Source: Alphaproteobacteria bacterium
Lineage (GTDB): Bacteria > Pseudomonadota > Alphaproteobacteria > Caulobacterales > Hyphomonadaceae
Length of the DNA stretch: 41,343 bases
Reading direction: 5' to 3'
Assembly (NCBI GenBank): GCA_018830285.1
Contig: JAHJSB010000056.1
Coordinates: 1-41,343 of the forward strand
Positions 16,802-25,539 of this stretch are shown one piece after another (positions within the stretch are counted from its first letter, which is position 1; each line of letters starts with the position of its first letter). The notes under the pieces were generated by a model, which ran no database searches, was not told where the DNA came from, and saw only the letters and a program-made list of their open reading frames with translations. The translations under genes and the position numbers were made by a program.

Positions 16802-17745
16802 CGGTGTGTCCCCGCTAGAAGGTCGAGGACGGCTTCGCGCACGGCGACCCCCATTTCCACCTGTTCGGTGATGACGGATTGTGGGCCATCTGCGATGGCG
16901 CTCTCGATCTCGATACCGCGATTCATCGGGCCCGGGTGCATGACCGTGGCGTCCGGGAGGGCGAGCGCGAGGCGGTCTGCCGTGAGGCCGAAATAGCGGA
17001 AATATTCGCGGCGGCTGGGCAGGAAGGCGCCGTCCATGCGTTCCAGCTGGAGGCGAAGCATCATCACCACGTCGGCGCCCTTGAGGGCGGTGTCGAAATC
17101 GGTGGTGGCGCTGGCAGCACCCCATGTGTCGGTGCCGGGCGGCAGCAGGGTGCGTGGGCCGCAAAGGTGGACTTCGGCGCCGAGCAGGTGGAGGGCCATC
17201 GTGGTGGAGCGCGCGACGCGGCTGTGGGCGATGTCGCCGCAGATGACGACTTTCAGCCCTTCGATCCGGCCCTTGTGGCGGCGAATGGTGAGCGTGTCGA
17301 GCAGGCCCTGTGTCGGGTGCTCGTGGGTGCCGTCGCCAGCATTGATGACGGCGCAGTCGACCTTGCGGGAGAGCAGCTTGGCGCCGCCGGAGGCCGAGTG
17401 GCGGATGACCAGTACGTCCGGTTTCATGGCGTTCAGCGTCATTGCCGTGTCGATCAGAGTCTCGCCCTTTTTGACGCTGGATTGGGCGACCGGCATGTTG
17501 ATGACATCGGCACCGAGGCGCTTGGCCGCGATCTCGAAACTGCTCATCGTGCGGGTGGAATTCTCAAAGAAGAGGTTCACCACGGTGCGCCCGGTCAGCA
17601 CCGGATCGGCACGTTTTCCCGCACGCGTGGCGTCCGCGTAGCGGTCGGCCAGGTCCAGAATGTGCGTGATGTCGAGGGGGTGAAGACCTTCGATTCCCAG
17701 CAAATGCTCGTGATCGAAGCTGTAAGTGTATCCCGCCATTGCCAT
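16798..17745 (-). CDS. pyrB: Aspartate carbamoyltransferase catalytic subunit
   Basis: Condenses carbamoyl phosphate with aspartate, the second step of UMP synthesis. 315 residues from the ATG at 17745, supported by AAAGGG a few bases upstream; an in-frame codon at 17796 lacks support. The carbamoyl-phosphate site FENSTRT (S63-T66) and HPTQGLLD (143-150) are present, as is the aspartate-binding RLQLERM segment. It overlaps the dihydroorotase homologue by 4 bases, the usual alphaproteobacterial pyrB-pyrC pair, which fits a mixed complex. No regulatory pyrI gene is seen nearby. Confidence 0.96.
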   Translation of the reverse strand: MAMAGYTYSFDHEHLLGIEGLHPLDITHILDLADRYADATRAGKRADPVLTGRTVVNLFFENSTRTMSSFEIAAKRLGADVINMPVAQSSVKKGETLIDTAMTLNAMKPDVLVIRHSASGGAKLLSRKVDCAVINAGDGTHEHPTQGLLDTLTIRRHKGRIEGLKVVICGDIAHSRVARSTTMALHLLGAEVHLCGPRTLLPPGTDTWGAASATTDFDTALKGADVVMMLRLQLERMDGAFLPSRREYFRYFGLTADRLALALPDATVMHPGPMNRGIEIESAIADGPQSVITEQVEMGVAVREAVLDLLAGTHR

Positions 17746-17799
17746 GCAGGCCCTTTCGATTTGTGGCGGTTTAGGCGCGATTCCGGCCGTTCGCAAGTG

Positions 17800-18714
17800 T
17801 CAGCCGCTGACGAGCAGGTAGAGCAGCGGCAAAGTCAGCATGGCCAGAACGGTCTGGACGGCGATCAGGTTGGCCGCGAGCGGGGCGTCCCCACCCAGTT
17901 CGCGGGCCAGGATGTAGGAGCTGGTGGCCGTCGGCGTGGCCGCGCAGATCACGGCGATGGTCAGGGCCATGCCGGAGAGGCCAAAGGCCAGTCCGAAGCC
18001 GATGGCGAGGACCGGGAGGCCGAGCAGGCGGACCAGCGACCAGGTGAGCGTGCGCGGGCCGGCGCGCTTCAGGGCGGACAGATCGACGCCCGCGCCCGCA
18101 GACAAGAGGCCGAGAGCGAGCGCCGCATCGCCGAGAATGCGCAGCATGTCATCAGCGAGCTGGGGCAGCTCGATATTCGCTGCGGCCAGCGCGATGCCGA
18201 TAATGCAGGCGAGGACGATCGGGTTGCGAGACAGCGCGAGGAGGGGTTTGGGGGCCGGGCCGTGGGGCGTGTCGGCATGGGCAATCAGGGCATAGACCGA
18301 GAGGACGTTGGCGGTGGGGATCATCACCGCGGCGGCAATGGTGACAAGTGCGAGGCCCTCCTGCCCGTACAGGAGGCTGCCGATCGACAGGCCGATCATC
18401 GTGTTCCAGCGCACGTTCGACTGGATGATCGTGCCGACCGCAGGGCGGCTCATATTGGGCAGGAAACGGGCGAGCAGGCCAATGCCGCCGAGCACGATCT
18501 GGGCGAGGATCAGCGCCGCTGCGAGACGCCAGGGCGCGGTCTCGAAGGGCGTATTGGCCAGTGTCCTGACGATCAGGGCCGGAAACAGGACGACATAGGA
18601 CAGGCGTTCGATGGCGCGCCAGCTTTCGGCGGGAATCCAGTTGCGGGACGACAGGACGTGGCCGAGCGCGACAATCGCGATGACAGGCAGCAACGCGTAG
18701 AGAAACCCGGTCAA
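17800..18714 (-). CDS. AEC (auxin efflux carrier) family permease
   Basis: 304 residues with about ten hydrophobic helices in two five-helix halves, the layout of the AEC family of bile-acid/auxin-carrier-like transporters. Family motifs include [13 protein letters not shown] at the N-terminus and [15 protein letters not shown] before the central part. Substrate is unknown; characterised relatives carry malonate, malate or auxin-like acids. The only start that keeps the first helix is a TTG at 18714, overlapping the ruvX TGA by three bases, so translation is probably coupled to ruvX. Confidence 0.88.
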   Translation of the reverse strand: MTGFLYALLPVIAIVALGHVLSSRNWIPAESWRAIERLSYVVLFPALIVRTLANTPFETAPWRLAAALILAQIVLGGIGLLARFLPNMSRPAVGTIIQSNVRWNTMIGLSIGSLLYGQEGLALVTIAAAVMIPTANVLSVYALIAHADTPHGPAPKPLLALSRNPIVLACIIGIALAAANIELPQLADDMLRILGDAALALGLLSAGAGVDLSALKRAGPRTLTWSLVRLLGLPVLAIGFGLAFGLSGMALTIAVICAATPTATSSYILARELGGDAPLAANLIAVQTVLAMLTLPLLYLLVSG

Positions 18715-19169
18715 CCGAGGCGTTCCAGACGGTCGAGGGCGGACTTCAGGATGATCGCGGCGGCGGTGGCATCAATCATTTCCGCGCGGCGCTTGGCGGA
18801 AATGGAGGCCTCCTGCATCACGCTCTCGGCCTCTTCGCTGGACAGGCGCTCGTCCTGGAACATGATCGGCACGTCGCGCCTGAGCAGGATATTGTAGGCG
18901 AGGGCGCGGGCCGACTGGGCGCGCCGGCCTTCGGACTCGTCCATGTTGAGCGGCAAGCCGAGGATGATGGCGACGGCCTTGCGCTCGTCATAGATCTCGA
19001 ACAGGCGCGTCAGGGATGGCGCCAGCGACTTGCCGCGACGGATCGTTTCGACGGGCGTGGCGAGCATGCGGATTCCGTCCGTGGCGGCGATGCCCAGGGT
19101 CCTGGACCCGGGGTCGATGCCGAGAAGGACGCCGGTGCGCGGCAGGGAGGCGAGGTCTGTTACGGGCAT
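18711..19169 (-). CDS. ruvX: Holliday junction resolvase-like YqgF/RuvX
   Basis: RNase-H-fold protein linked to 16S rRNA 5'-end processing and to Holliday junction resolution. 152 residues from the ATG at 19169. The first catalytic Asp lies in [18 protein letters not shown], followed by the [22 protein letters not shown] motif, with acidic residues in [13 protein letters not shown] and [11 protein letters not shown]. The frame extends upstream to 19607 but that overlaps divergent gatC. It is the first gene of ruvX-AEC and is divergent from gatC with 82 bases between. Confidence 0.95.
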   Translation of the reverse strand: MPVTDLASLPRTGVLLGIDPGSRTLGIAATDGIRMLATPVETIRRGKSLAPSLTRLFEIYDERKAVAIILGLPLNMDESEGRRAQSARALAYNILLRRDVPIMFQDERLSSEEAESVMQEASISAKRRAEMIDATAAAIILKSALDRLERLG

Positions 19170-19251
19170 TAAGCGCTCACATAGCGCCTTGAAGCCTTGT
19201 TGCCTATCGCGTATTCGGGCCCGAACGTATCTAGCCACCGGAGCCCGTGCC

Positions 19252-19539
19252 ATGAGTGTTACCAAGGATGATGTCCGCAAGGTTGCCCGCCTGTCGCGCA
19301 TTGCCGTGCCGGAAGAGCGCCTCGAAGAGATGGCCGGTGAACTGAATGGCATCCTCGGCTGGATCGACCAGCTGAACGAAGTGGATATTGACGGCGTCGA
19401 GCCGATGACGTCCGTGGTGGCGACCAAGCTGCCAATGCGCGACGATGTCGTCACTGACGGCAACATCCAGGACCAGGTCCTGGCCAATGCGCCTAGCAGC
19501 GCTGACGGGTTCTTCGTCGTGCCGAAATCGGTCGAGTAG
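19252..19539 (+). CDS. gatC: Glu/Asp-tRNA amidotransferase subunit C
   Basis: Small subunit of GatCAB, which converts Glu-tRNA(Gln) and Asp-tRNA(Asn) to the cognate amides. 95 residues from the ATG at 19252. It begins [20 protein letters not shown] and has the GatC features [25 protein letters not shown] and the C-terminal [17 protein letters not shown]. The usual neighbour gatA lies 4.5 kb downstream on the same strand, and gatB 7 kb downstream. A 12-bp palindrome TTCGGGCCCGAA (19214-19225) lies in the divergent promoter gap. Confidence 0.97.
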   Translation: MSVTKDDVRKVARLSRIAVPEERLEEMAGELNGILGWIDQLNEVDIDGVEPMTSVVATKLPMRDDVVTDGNIQDQVLANAPSSADGFFVVPKSVE

Positions 19540-19652
19540 GCGCGCCGCCCCTTACGCACTGACTTAAGTTCCAGCCTTGCCTTATTATCGTCGCGGGCGA
19601 TCCCCACTTATGGGCAAGGACCAGTTTCTGGTCCCAGCACAGGAATACGAAC

Positions 19653-19781
19653 ATGGCCAAGGGTCAGAAGAAGACGAACAAGGAAGTCCGCAAGCCGAAG
19701 GCGGAAAAAGTGAAGACGAACGCGTCCAATCCGTCGGTGAAGACCGGTGCGATCAAGGGCCTCGAACACCTCAAGCGCTAG
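19653..19781 (+). CDS. Small basic protein, 42 residues
   Basis: A short frame from the ATG at 19653 to TAG at 19781, with AGGAA about 7 bases upstream. The product starts MAKGQKKTNKEVRKPKAEKV and ends in a GAIKGLEHLKR-like tail. About 30% of residues are Lys or Arg, and it contains no hydrophobic segment. It resembles small conserved basic proteins seen in alphaproteobacteria, but I cannot name a function; nucleic-acid binding is a guess from charge. It lies between gatC and the crotonase with about 100 bases on each side, so it may have its own promoter. Confidence 0.72.
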   Translation: MAKGQKKTNKEVRKPKAEKVKTNASNPSVKTGAIKGLEHLKR

Positions 19782-19871
19782 ATATTCCGGCGCCGCCTGA
19801 CGCGGCGTCGATGATTGCCTGCGACGTCTGACCGGCAGCATAGTGTTCCGAAACACAACCGGGAGGCTGCC

Positions 19872-20651
19872 ATGTCCGTGCTGACGATCGAGACAAAAGA
19901 CCATGTTGCCCTGATGACGCTTCGGCGTCCGCAGGTAATGAATGCCCTGAATTACGAACTCTACATGGCGCTCGAAGACGCCGTACGTGACTGCGATGCG
20001 CGGGTGATCGTGATTACCGGTGAAGGGCGCGGCTTCTGCACCGGCGACGACGTGAAGGAAATCCTGAGCCAGAAGGCGAAGGGGCCCGCCGAGATGAAGG
20101 CGCGCGGACGCCGGACGGGCGGCCTGACGCCTGCCGCGGACGCGCTGCTCTATACGAACATTCCCGTGATCGCGGCGGTCAACGGCTTCGCGCTTGGCTG
20201 GGGCATGGAACTGGCGCTGATGGCGGACATCCGTGTGGCGTCCGAGACGGCGAAGTTCGGCGAACTGTTCGTGCAGCGCGGGCTCTGCTGTGACGCGCCG
20301 GGGCTTGGCCGGCTGGCGCAGGTCGTGGGCCGGGAACGGGCAGCGGAACTGTTGTTCACGGGCGAGATCATCGATGCGCAGACGGCGAAGGAGATCGGCC
20401 TCGTGTCGCGCGTCGTGGCACCGAATGACCTGTTGCCGACGGCGCTGGAAATCGCCGGGAAGATTGCCGCCAACCCGCCGCGCGCCGTGCAGTCGATCAA
20501 GGCCGGCCTGCGCCGCACCCTGGACCCGGACTGGCGCGATGTCGGCAGCTGGGCGATCAAGGAAATCCGGATCCTGATGGAGACCGAAGACGCCGCTGAG
20601 AGCGCTGCGGCCTTCCTTGAAAAGCGAAAACCAATGTTCACAGGGCGTTGA
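19872..20651 (+). CDS. Enoyl-CoA hydratase/isomerase family protein
   Basis: Crotonase-fold acyl-CoA enzyme of 259 residues; the ATG at 19872 follows GGGAGG. The oxyanion-hole segments GEGRGFCTGDDV (about 51-61) and NGFALGWGMELALMADI (104-120) are clear. Glu113 matches the first catalytic Glu of enoyl-CoA hydratase. At the second catalytic position the usual FGxPE reads FGELF, so Phe133 replaces Glu. That argues against a standard hydratase and leaves isomerase, hydrolase or another crotonase activity open. It precedes an acyl-CoA ligase, suggesting related fatty-acid work. Confidence 0.88.
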   Translation: MSVLTIETKDHVALMTLRRPQVMNALNYELYMALEDAVRDCDARVIVITGEGRGFCTGDDVKEILSQKAKGPAEMKARGRRTGGLTPAADALLYTNIPVIAAVNGFALGWGMELALMADIRVASETAKFGELFVQRGLCCDAPGLGRLAQVVGRERAAELLFTGEIIDAQTAKEIGLVSRVVAPNDLLPTALEIAGKIAANPPRAVQSIKAGLRRTLDPDWRDVGSWAIKEIRILMETEDAAESAAAFLEKRKPMFTGR

Positions 20652-20659
20652 ATGCGAGA

Positions 20660-20677
20660 TCGGTGAAATTTCACCGA
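20660..20677. promoter_or_regulatory. 18-bp perfect palindrome, candidate operator
   Basis: TCGGTGAAATTTCACCGA is self-complementary over all 18 bases. It lies 8 bases after the crotonase stop and 71 bases before the acyl-CoA ligase ATG. No T-run follows, so an operator for a dimeric repressor (for example a TetR- or GntR-type regulator of acyl-CoA genes) is more likely than a terminator. The regulator is not in this window and the assignment is inferred from symmetry and position. Confidence 0.5.
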
Positions 20678-20747
20678 ACGAATTCAGCATAAATCAAAGC
20701 CAGTGTGTCAGTAGAGAGCATAACACGCCGTTGAGGCCGGAGAAGTT

Positions 20748-22490
20748 ATGTCTGTTGTACCGCATTTTTCACCTGTTCCGTTCGAAGATCATACGGTTCG
20801 GGATTTCTATAATCCGGAAGCCGCTGCGCTCCATGCGGGGCTTGGAAAGTATGTGCCGCGACGTATCGAAAAACTAATTGAAGCAGCGGCCGAAGGGTTT
20901 GGGAAGGAACCTTTCCTCACAACCGCGCTGCCGAACGGGGCCAGCGCGACTCTGAACTTTGCCGAGGTCGACAAACACTCCGCCAACCTGGCGCGCTACC
21001 TGCGCGACGAGTTGAAGCTGGAGAAGGGCGCCATCGTCGCGATCCAGGCACCCAATTGCATATCGAACGTTCTCGCGATGCTGGCCGTGTTGCGCGCCGG
21101 CCTTGTGCTGACCAATATCAACCCGCTCTACACCGCCTATGAAACGCGCCGGCAGTTGCGCGACGCGAAAGCGGTTGTCCTGATCACGTCGAGCCTGTTC
21201 CCGGAGGCGACCGAAGAGGCGCTCCAGGGCACCGACGTCGGCACAGTCATCACGCTTGCGCTGACTGACTTCTTTTCGCCCGTCAAAAAGGCGGCGATGG
21301 ATTTCGTTCTGCAGCATGTAAAAAAAATGGGCCGCCCGCTGAAGATTGCGAACGTGTCGATGACCAAGGCGCTGAAGCGGGGCGCGAAGCATGCGACGCC
21401 TATGGCGACCTATGCATCGGACCGGGACGCCGACGAGGATGCAATCTACCAGTATTCGGGAGGCACAACCGGCGTGTCAAAAGGCGTTCGCCTCAATGAA
21501 GCGGGCGTTGTGACCAATGTCGAACAGTTTGCCAGCCTGTCGCCGCACATGATCGATGCACCAGGCCAGACCATGCTGCTGGTTCTGCCGGTCTACCACG
21601 TGTTCGGCATGTTCTCGTCGATCATCGCGCTGCGCAATGCCGCGCACCTGGTGCTGGTGCCGAGCCCCAAGCCACTGTCGAACCTGAAGGCTGCCTTCCG
21701 GAAGTTCCGCCCGAATGCGTTTCCCGGCGTCAGCACGCTGTTCGCCAAGCTGATGGACGAGAAGTGGTTTTACGAAAACCCGCCGCAGTTGACCCTGACG
21801 ATTTCCGGCGCCATGGCGCTGAACCCAGACGTGCGCAAGGAATGGACCAGCCTGACGGGATCGAGCGTGATCGAAGGCTATGGCATGACGGAAACGACAA
21901 CGCTGATCAGCGTCAATCCGCCGGACAAGCGCGCGCGGGCCGGTTCGGTCGGCCTTCCGCTGCCCGGAACAGGCGTGTCGATCCTGCGCGAGGACGGCAC
22001 CTTCGCTGCGCCCGGCGAGACCGGCGAAATTGTCGTGGCGGGGCCGCAGGTCATGGCAGGCTACCTTGGCCGTCCGGAGACGACGACCGCCGCGTTCCAT
22101 GCCGGCTGGATGAAGACCGGCGATGTCGGGTATCTTGACGATGACGGCTATCTCTATCTCGTCGATCGCATGAAGGACATGCTGCTGGTCGGCGGGTTCA
22201 ACGTTTTCCCGAACGAAGTCGACGCCGTGCTCGCAGAACATCCCGGGATCGCTGAAGCCGCCGTTGCAGGCGTTTCCGACGGCAAAATGGGCGATACGAT
22301 GCATGCGTTTGTCGTACGCCGGGACCCCGAACTGACGGCGGCTGACGTGCAGGCGCATTGCGCCCGATGCCTGACGGGCTACAAGCGCCCTCGTGCGGTG
22401 CACTTCGTTGACGAATTGCCGAAATCACCGATCGGCAAGGTCGTGCGGCGGGAATTGCGGGCGATCGTGAATGCCGGAGCGGCAAAGTAG
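20748..22490 (+). CDS. fadD: Long-chain fatty-acid-CoA ligase (AMP-binding)
   Basis: Activates fatty acids to acyl-CoA through an acyl-adenylate. 580 residues, within range for FadD-type ligases. The AMP-binding P-loop YSGGTTGVSKG is at 236-246, the adenylate motif EGYGMTETT at about 376-384, and the hinge and fatty-acid signature DRMKDMLLVGGFNVFPNEVDAVL near the C-terminus. The last conserved Lys is in KSPIGKVVRRELR. The ATG at 20748 follows GGAGAA. It lies downstream of the crotonase and an 18-bp palindrome; the symbol is by motif, and a paralogue is possible. Confidence 0.88.
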   Translation: MSVVPHFSPVPFEDHTVRDFYNPEAAALHAGLGKYVPRRIEKLIEAAAEGFGKEPFLTTALPNGASATLNFAEVDKHSANLARYLRDELKLEKGAIVAIQAPNCISNVLAMLAVLRAGLVLTNINPLYTAYETRRQLRDAKAVVLITSSLFPEATEEALQGTDVGTVITLALTDFFSPVKKAAMDFVLQHVKKMGRPLKIANVSMTKALKRGAKHATPMATYASDRDADEDAIYQYSGGTTGVSKGVRLNEAGVVTNVEQFASLSPHMIDAPGQTMLLVLPVYHVFGMFSSIIALRNAAHLVLVPSPKPLSNLKAAFRKFRPNAFPGVSTLFAKLMDEKWFYENPPQLTLTISGAMALNPDVRKEWTSLTGSSVIEGYGMTETTTLISVNPPDKRARAGSVGLPLPGTGVSILREDGTFAAPGETGEIVVAGPQVMAGYLGRPETTTAAFHAGWMKTGDVGYLDDDGYLYLVDRMKDMLLVGGFNVFPNEVDAVLAEHPGIAEAAVAGVSDGKMGDTMHAFVVRRDPELTAADVQAHCARCLTGYKRPRAVHFVDELPKSPIGKVVRRELRAIVNAGAAK

Positions 22491-22493
22491 GCG

Positions 22494-22940
22494 CTAGAGC
22501 GTGAACAGCTCTGTGTGCCCGAAGCCCTGACTGTAATCGAGCAGAGAAATGAATTTGGGCTCCACACGAAAGAGCGCGAGTGTCGATGCGTCGTCCGGAA
22601 CGAAAGACGCGAGTTGCGGAAACTTACCCAGCATGAGCTCGCCGACCTTCCGGACCTCCGCCGCATCCGTGACGGGCGAGACCTCTGCGCCCATGGAGAC
22701 ACCCTCGATCTCGTTCCACGTTTCGTAGGGGCGGTCGATTGTCAGGGATACCTTGTTGTTCCAGGCGAGGTTCTTGGCTTTTTGGGAGTCCGGCGAGGTG
22801 CCGAAATAGATGGTCAGGCCATCATTCACATAGCTGACCGTGGTCGCCTGCGGATACAAGTCGGGCCGCAGGGTCGCGACCGTCATATCATTGACGTCGT
22901 CGATGATTGACACGATTTGCGCGCGCTTTGCCTTGTCCAT
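22494..22940 (-). CDS. Pyridoxamine 5'-phosphate oxidase-like split-barrel protein
   Basis: 148 residues with the split-barrel fold of the PNPOx-like FMN or haem binders. Features: NDMTVATLRPDLYPQATTVSYV, ngLTIYFGTSPDSQKAKNLAWNNKVSLTID and a C-terminal FRVEPKFISLLDYSQGFGHT. General stress and reactive-species enzymes share this form, but cofactor and substrate cannot be read. It starts at the ATG at 22940 and ends 4 bases from the convergent acyl-CoA ligase stop, so no separate terminator fits between them. Confidence 0.85.
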   Translation of the reverse strand: MDKAKRAQIVSIIDDVNDMTVATLRPDLYPQATTVSYVNDGLTIYFGTSPDSQKAKNLAWNNKVSLTIDRPYETWNEIEGVSMGAEVSPVTDAAEVRKVGELMLGKFPQLASFVPDDASTLALFRVEPKFISLLDYSQGFGHTELFTL

Positions 22941-23022
22941 GATGCGGGCCCGATTTCTTCGCTGCTGAGACTATGAACCAAATAGCCCGCCCGGGCCGGG
23001 GCCTACCTTGATAAGGGTCAAG

Positions 23023-23406
23023 CTAGATGATCTCGATGGCAAATTCCTCGTAGTCGATGAGGACTTCGTCGCCGGGCCGGATGGCCTGGTTGGCAGACAG
23101 GGTCACGGTCTGCGCCGCAGCATCGACGGTGAAGTCGGCATTGGCTTTCGGGCTGTGATTGCACATCGAGATTTCACCGAAAGCGACAGCGGCGCGCATG
23201 TCACCCGCGTCGTTTTCATCAACATAAAAGACGTAATGATGAAGCAACGTGGAGCGCACCGTGGCGGTGTCCTCCTGAGACAGGATCAGCAGCGGATATG
23301 CGGCGATGACGTCCCCGGCACCTATGGCAACGGCCGCGAACAGGCCGCGACCGTGGAAGGGGGAGTCTTTTACCTCGACGGACGAGACCTGTGCGGATTT
23401 GGGCAT
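23023..23406 (-). CDS. SET-domain protein (putative protein methyltransferase)
   Basis: 127 residues that are almost all SET domain. The order of motifs is that of SAM-dependent lysine methyltransferases: HGRGLFAA (19-25), then a short insert, CNHSPKANAD with the NHS motif at 83-85 (Asn-His-Ser), and GDEVLIDYEEF with the catalytic Tyr119. No pre-SET or post-SET cysteine cluster is present, so this is a minimal bacterial type. The substrate is unknown. It sits between the FMN-like protein and a lipoprotein on the minus strand, 32 bases after the lipoprotein start region. Start ATG 23406. Confidence 0.85.
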   Translation of the reverse strand: MPKSAQVSSVEVKDSPFHGRGLFAAVAIGAGDVIAAYPLLILSQEDTATVRSTLLHHYVFYVDENDAGDMRAAVAFGEISMCNHSPKANADFTVDAAAQTVTLSANQAIRPGDEVLIDYEEFAIEII

Positions 23407-23438
23407 GGGCCCGTATCTATCACAGCTGTCGGCCGCCG

Positions 23439-23891
23439 CTATTCGGATTCTTCAGGCACTGCTGTTTCTTCGGACTCGGGTGCCTTGGCCTTGGAATCCC
23501 ATTCATGGATCGACTTGATCGTGCAGCGTTGCACGCCGAATCCCGTCTTGTCGTGGAATCCTGCAATGGAATCAGTGGTGATGATGTGGTCACCCTTGCC
23601 GAGGCAGCTTGTCGTGGAATCGACAGCAAGTTGCTGGGCCTGGTCGAGATTGAAGCAGTTGCCGTAGACTTCGATGAGATAGTCTTGCCGACCTTTCGAG
23701 ATCACCACCGTGTCGTCCGTGGCGTCGTGGAAACCGGAAATGGTCGAGGCAAAGCAGACGTTCCTGACCTCTTCGCCGAGGCGAGGGTCGCCAGCAAACT
23801 GGGCGACACCTTTCGGCTTGGATTCGCCCGCCGGATCGCTGGTGCAGGCGGCGAGGACGGCGGAGGCAAGAACGAGGGAGATCAGGCGCAT
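23439..23891 (-). CDS. Lipoprotein, DUF6491-like
   Basis: 150 residues. A short signal with lipobox LAAC (13-16) makes Cys16 the predicted lipidation site. The mature part has a two-part repeat-like pattern, STISGFHDATDDTVVI near 49-64 and DSIAGFHDKTGFG near 107-119, with conserved-looking cysteines in CFAST, NCFNLDQAQ and SCLGKGDHI. This resembles the DUF6491 proteins common in Caulobacterales, a match by memory only. The last 15 residues are acidic. Function unknown. The ATG at 23891 faces gatA across a 165-base divergent gap. Confidence 0.75.
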   Translation of the reverse strand: MRLISLVLASAVLAACTSDPAGESKPKGVAQFAGDPRLGEEVRNVCFASTISGFHDATDDTVVISKGRQDYLIEVYGNCFNLDQAQQLAVDSTTSCLGKGDHIITTDSIAGFHDKTGFGVQRCTIKSIHEWDSKAKAPESEETAVPEESE

Positions 23892-24056
23892 GTCATATCC
23901 TTTGGGCAGTGTGACGAAAAACGTGACAATAACGGCATTTTTTCCGTCTTGGATTGATGCGTCGCAAGCTTGAAACTGACAAGCGCGGTCACGGAGACTT
24001 GAACTTTCCCCTCAAGCCGTCATAGCAGGCGGGCAGATTTCTTCACGGGATTTCCT

Positions 24057-25529
24057 ATGACCGACTTGACCAAACTCACCCTCGCAGCAGCGCTTGATGG
24101 CCTGAAAGCCAAACAGTTTTCGTCGCGCGAGATCACCCAGGACTTCGTGAGCGCCATCGAGGGCGCCCGGGTCCTGAACGCGTTCGTCGTGGAAACGCCG
24201 GAGAAGGCGCTGGCCATGGCGGACGCTTCGGATGCGAAGCTGGCCAGCGGCGAGGGCGGGCGCCTTGAAGGCGCGCCGCTGGGCATCAAGGACCTGTATT
24301 GCACCAAGGGCGTACGCACGACGGCGTGCAGCGGCATCCTCGGCGAGTTCACCCCGACCTATGAATCCACCGTCACGCAGAACCTGTGGGACGAAGGCGC
24401 TGTCATGCTGGGCAAGCTCAACATGGACGAGTTCGCCATGGGATCGTCCAACGAGACATCGCGCTTTGGCAATGTGGTGAACCCCTGGCGCCGCGCAGGT
24501 GACAATCAGGGCCTGACGCCGGGCGGCTCGTCGGGCGGCTCGGCGGCCTCCGTGGCGGCGGACCTCTGCCTCGCCGCGACCGCCTCCGATACCGGCGGCT
24601 CGATCCGCCAGCCTGCCGCCTTCACCGGCACCGTGGGCGTCAAGCCGACCTATGGAAGGGCCAGCCGCTACGGCATGGTGGCCTTCGCCTCCTCGCTCGA
24701 CCAGGCCGGGCCAATTGCCAAGACCGTGGAAGACAGCGCCATCCTTCTGGAAGTGATGTGCAGCCATGACGCGAAGGATTCGACCTCGCTGGATGTGGCC
24801 ACGCCGGATTGGCGCAGCGATGTCTCCAAGGGTGTCAAAGGCATGCGGATCGGCATTCCGAAGGAATACCGGATGGACGGCATGTCGGAGGAGATCGACG
24901 CGCTTTGGAACCAGGGCATTGCCTGGCTGAAGGCGGCCGGAGCCGAGATTGTCGATATCAGCCTGCCGCACACGAAATACGCGCTGCCAGCCTATTATAT
25001 CGTGGCGCCTGCGGAGGCCTCCTCCAACCTCGCGCGCTATGACGGCATGCGCTATGGCGCGCGCGTTGAGGGCAGTAACCTGGCGCAGACCTATGAAGGC
25101 ACGCGGGCCAGCGGGTTTGGCAAGGAAGTGCAGCGGCGCCTGCTGATCGGCACCTATGTGCTCTCCAGCGGCTATTACGATGCCTATTACCTGCGCGCGC
25201 AGAAGGTGCGCACGAAAATCCTCAACGATTTTGTCGAGGCCTTCGAAAGCTGCGACGCCGTGCTGACGCCGACCTGCCCGTCACCTGCTTTTGCCTTTGG
25301 CGAGAAGAGCGGCGACCCGGTGGAAATGTATCTCAATGACGTGTTCACGGTGACGGCGAACCTTGCCGGCCTGCCGGGGATTTCCGTGCCCGCGGGCCTG
25401 TCGAAAAGCGGCCTGCCGCTCGGCCTGCAGGTGATCGGCAAGGCGCTGGACGAGACCGCCTGTTTCCGCGTTGGTGGCGAGCTGGAACGTGCAGCTGGCT
25501 TCGTGACGAAGCCGGGCCGCTGGTGGTAG
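24057..25529 (+). CDS. gatA: Glu-tRNA(Gln) amidotransferase subunit A
   Basis: Amidase subunit of GatCAB; releases ammonia from glutamine or asparagine and passes it to GatB. 490 residues. The Ser-cisSer-Lys triad is complete: Lys78 in GIKDLYC, Ser158 in [10 protein letters not shown] and Ser182 in [13 protein letters not shown]. The C-terminal [15 protein letters not shown] is typical. It starts at the ATG at 24057 after a 165-base divergent gap with the lipoprotein gene, so it likely has its own promoter. gatC lies upstream at 19252 and gatB downstream at 26551. Confidence 0.97.
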   Translation: MTDLTKLTLAAALDGLKAKQFSSREITQDFVSAIEGARVLNAFVVETPEKALAMADASDAKLASGEGGRLEGAPLGIKDLYCTKGVRTTACSGILGEFTPTYESTVTQNLWDEGAVMLGKLNMDEFAMGSSNETSRFGNVVNPWRRAGDNQGLTPGGSSGGSAASVAADLCLAATASDTGGSIRQPAAFTGTVGVKPTYGRASRYGMVAFASSLDQAGPIAKTVEDSAILLEVMCSHDAKDSTSLDVATPDWRSDVSKGVKGMRIGIPKEYRMDGMSEEIDALWNQGIAWLKAAGAEIVDISLPHTKYALPAYYIVAPAEASSNLARYDGMRYGARVEGSNLAQTYEGTRASGFGKEVQRRLLIGTYVLSSGYYDAYYLRAQKVRTKILNDFVEAFESCDAVLTPTCPSPAFAFGEKSGDPVEMYLNDVFTVTANLAGLPGISVPAGLSKSGLPLGLQVIGKALDETACFRVGGELERAAGFVTKPGRWW

Positions 25530-25539
25530 GTTCGCACAC

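Noticed and set aside
16879..18897. Long open plus-strand frame of 672 codons across pyrB, the AEC permease and ruvX
   Set aside because: Three real minus-strand genes with conserved motifs occupy this stretch; the frame is a by-product of codon bias.
19214..19225. 12-bp palindrome TTCGGGCCCGAA in the ruvX-gatC gap
   Set aside because: It may be an operator, but 12-bp GC-rich palindromes are frequent in this composition and there is no second copy in view; noted in the gatC entry only.
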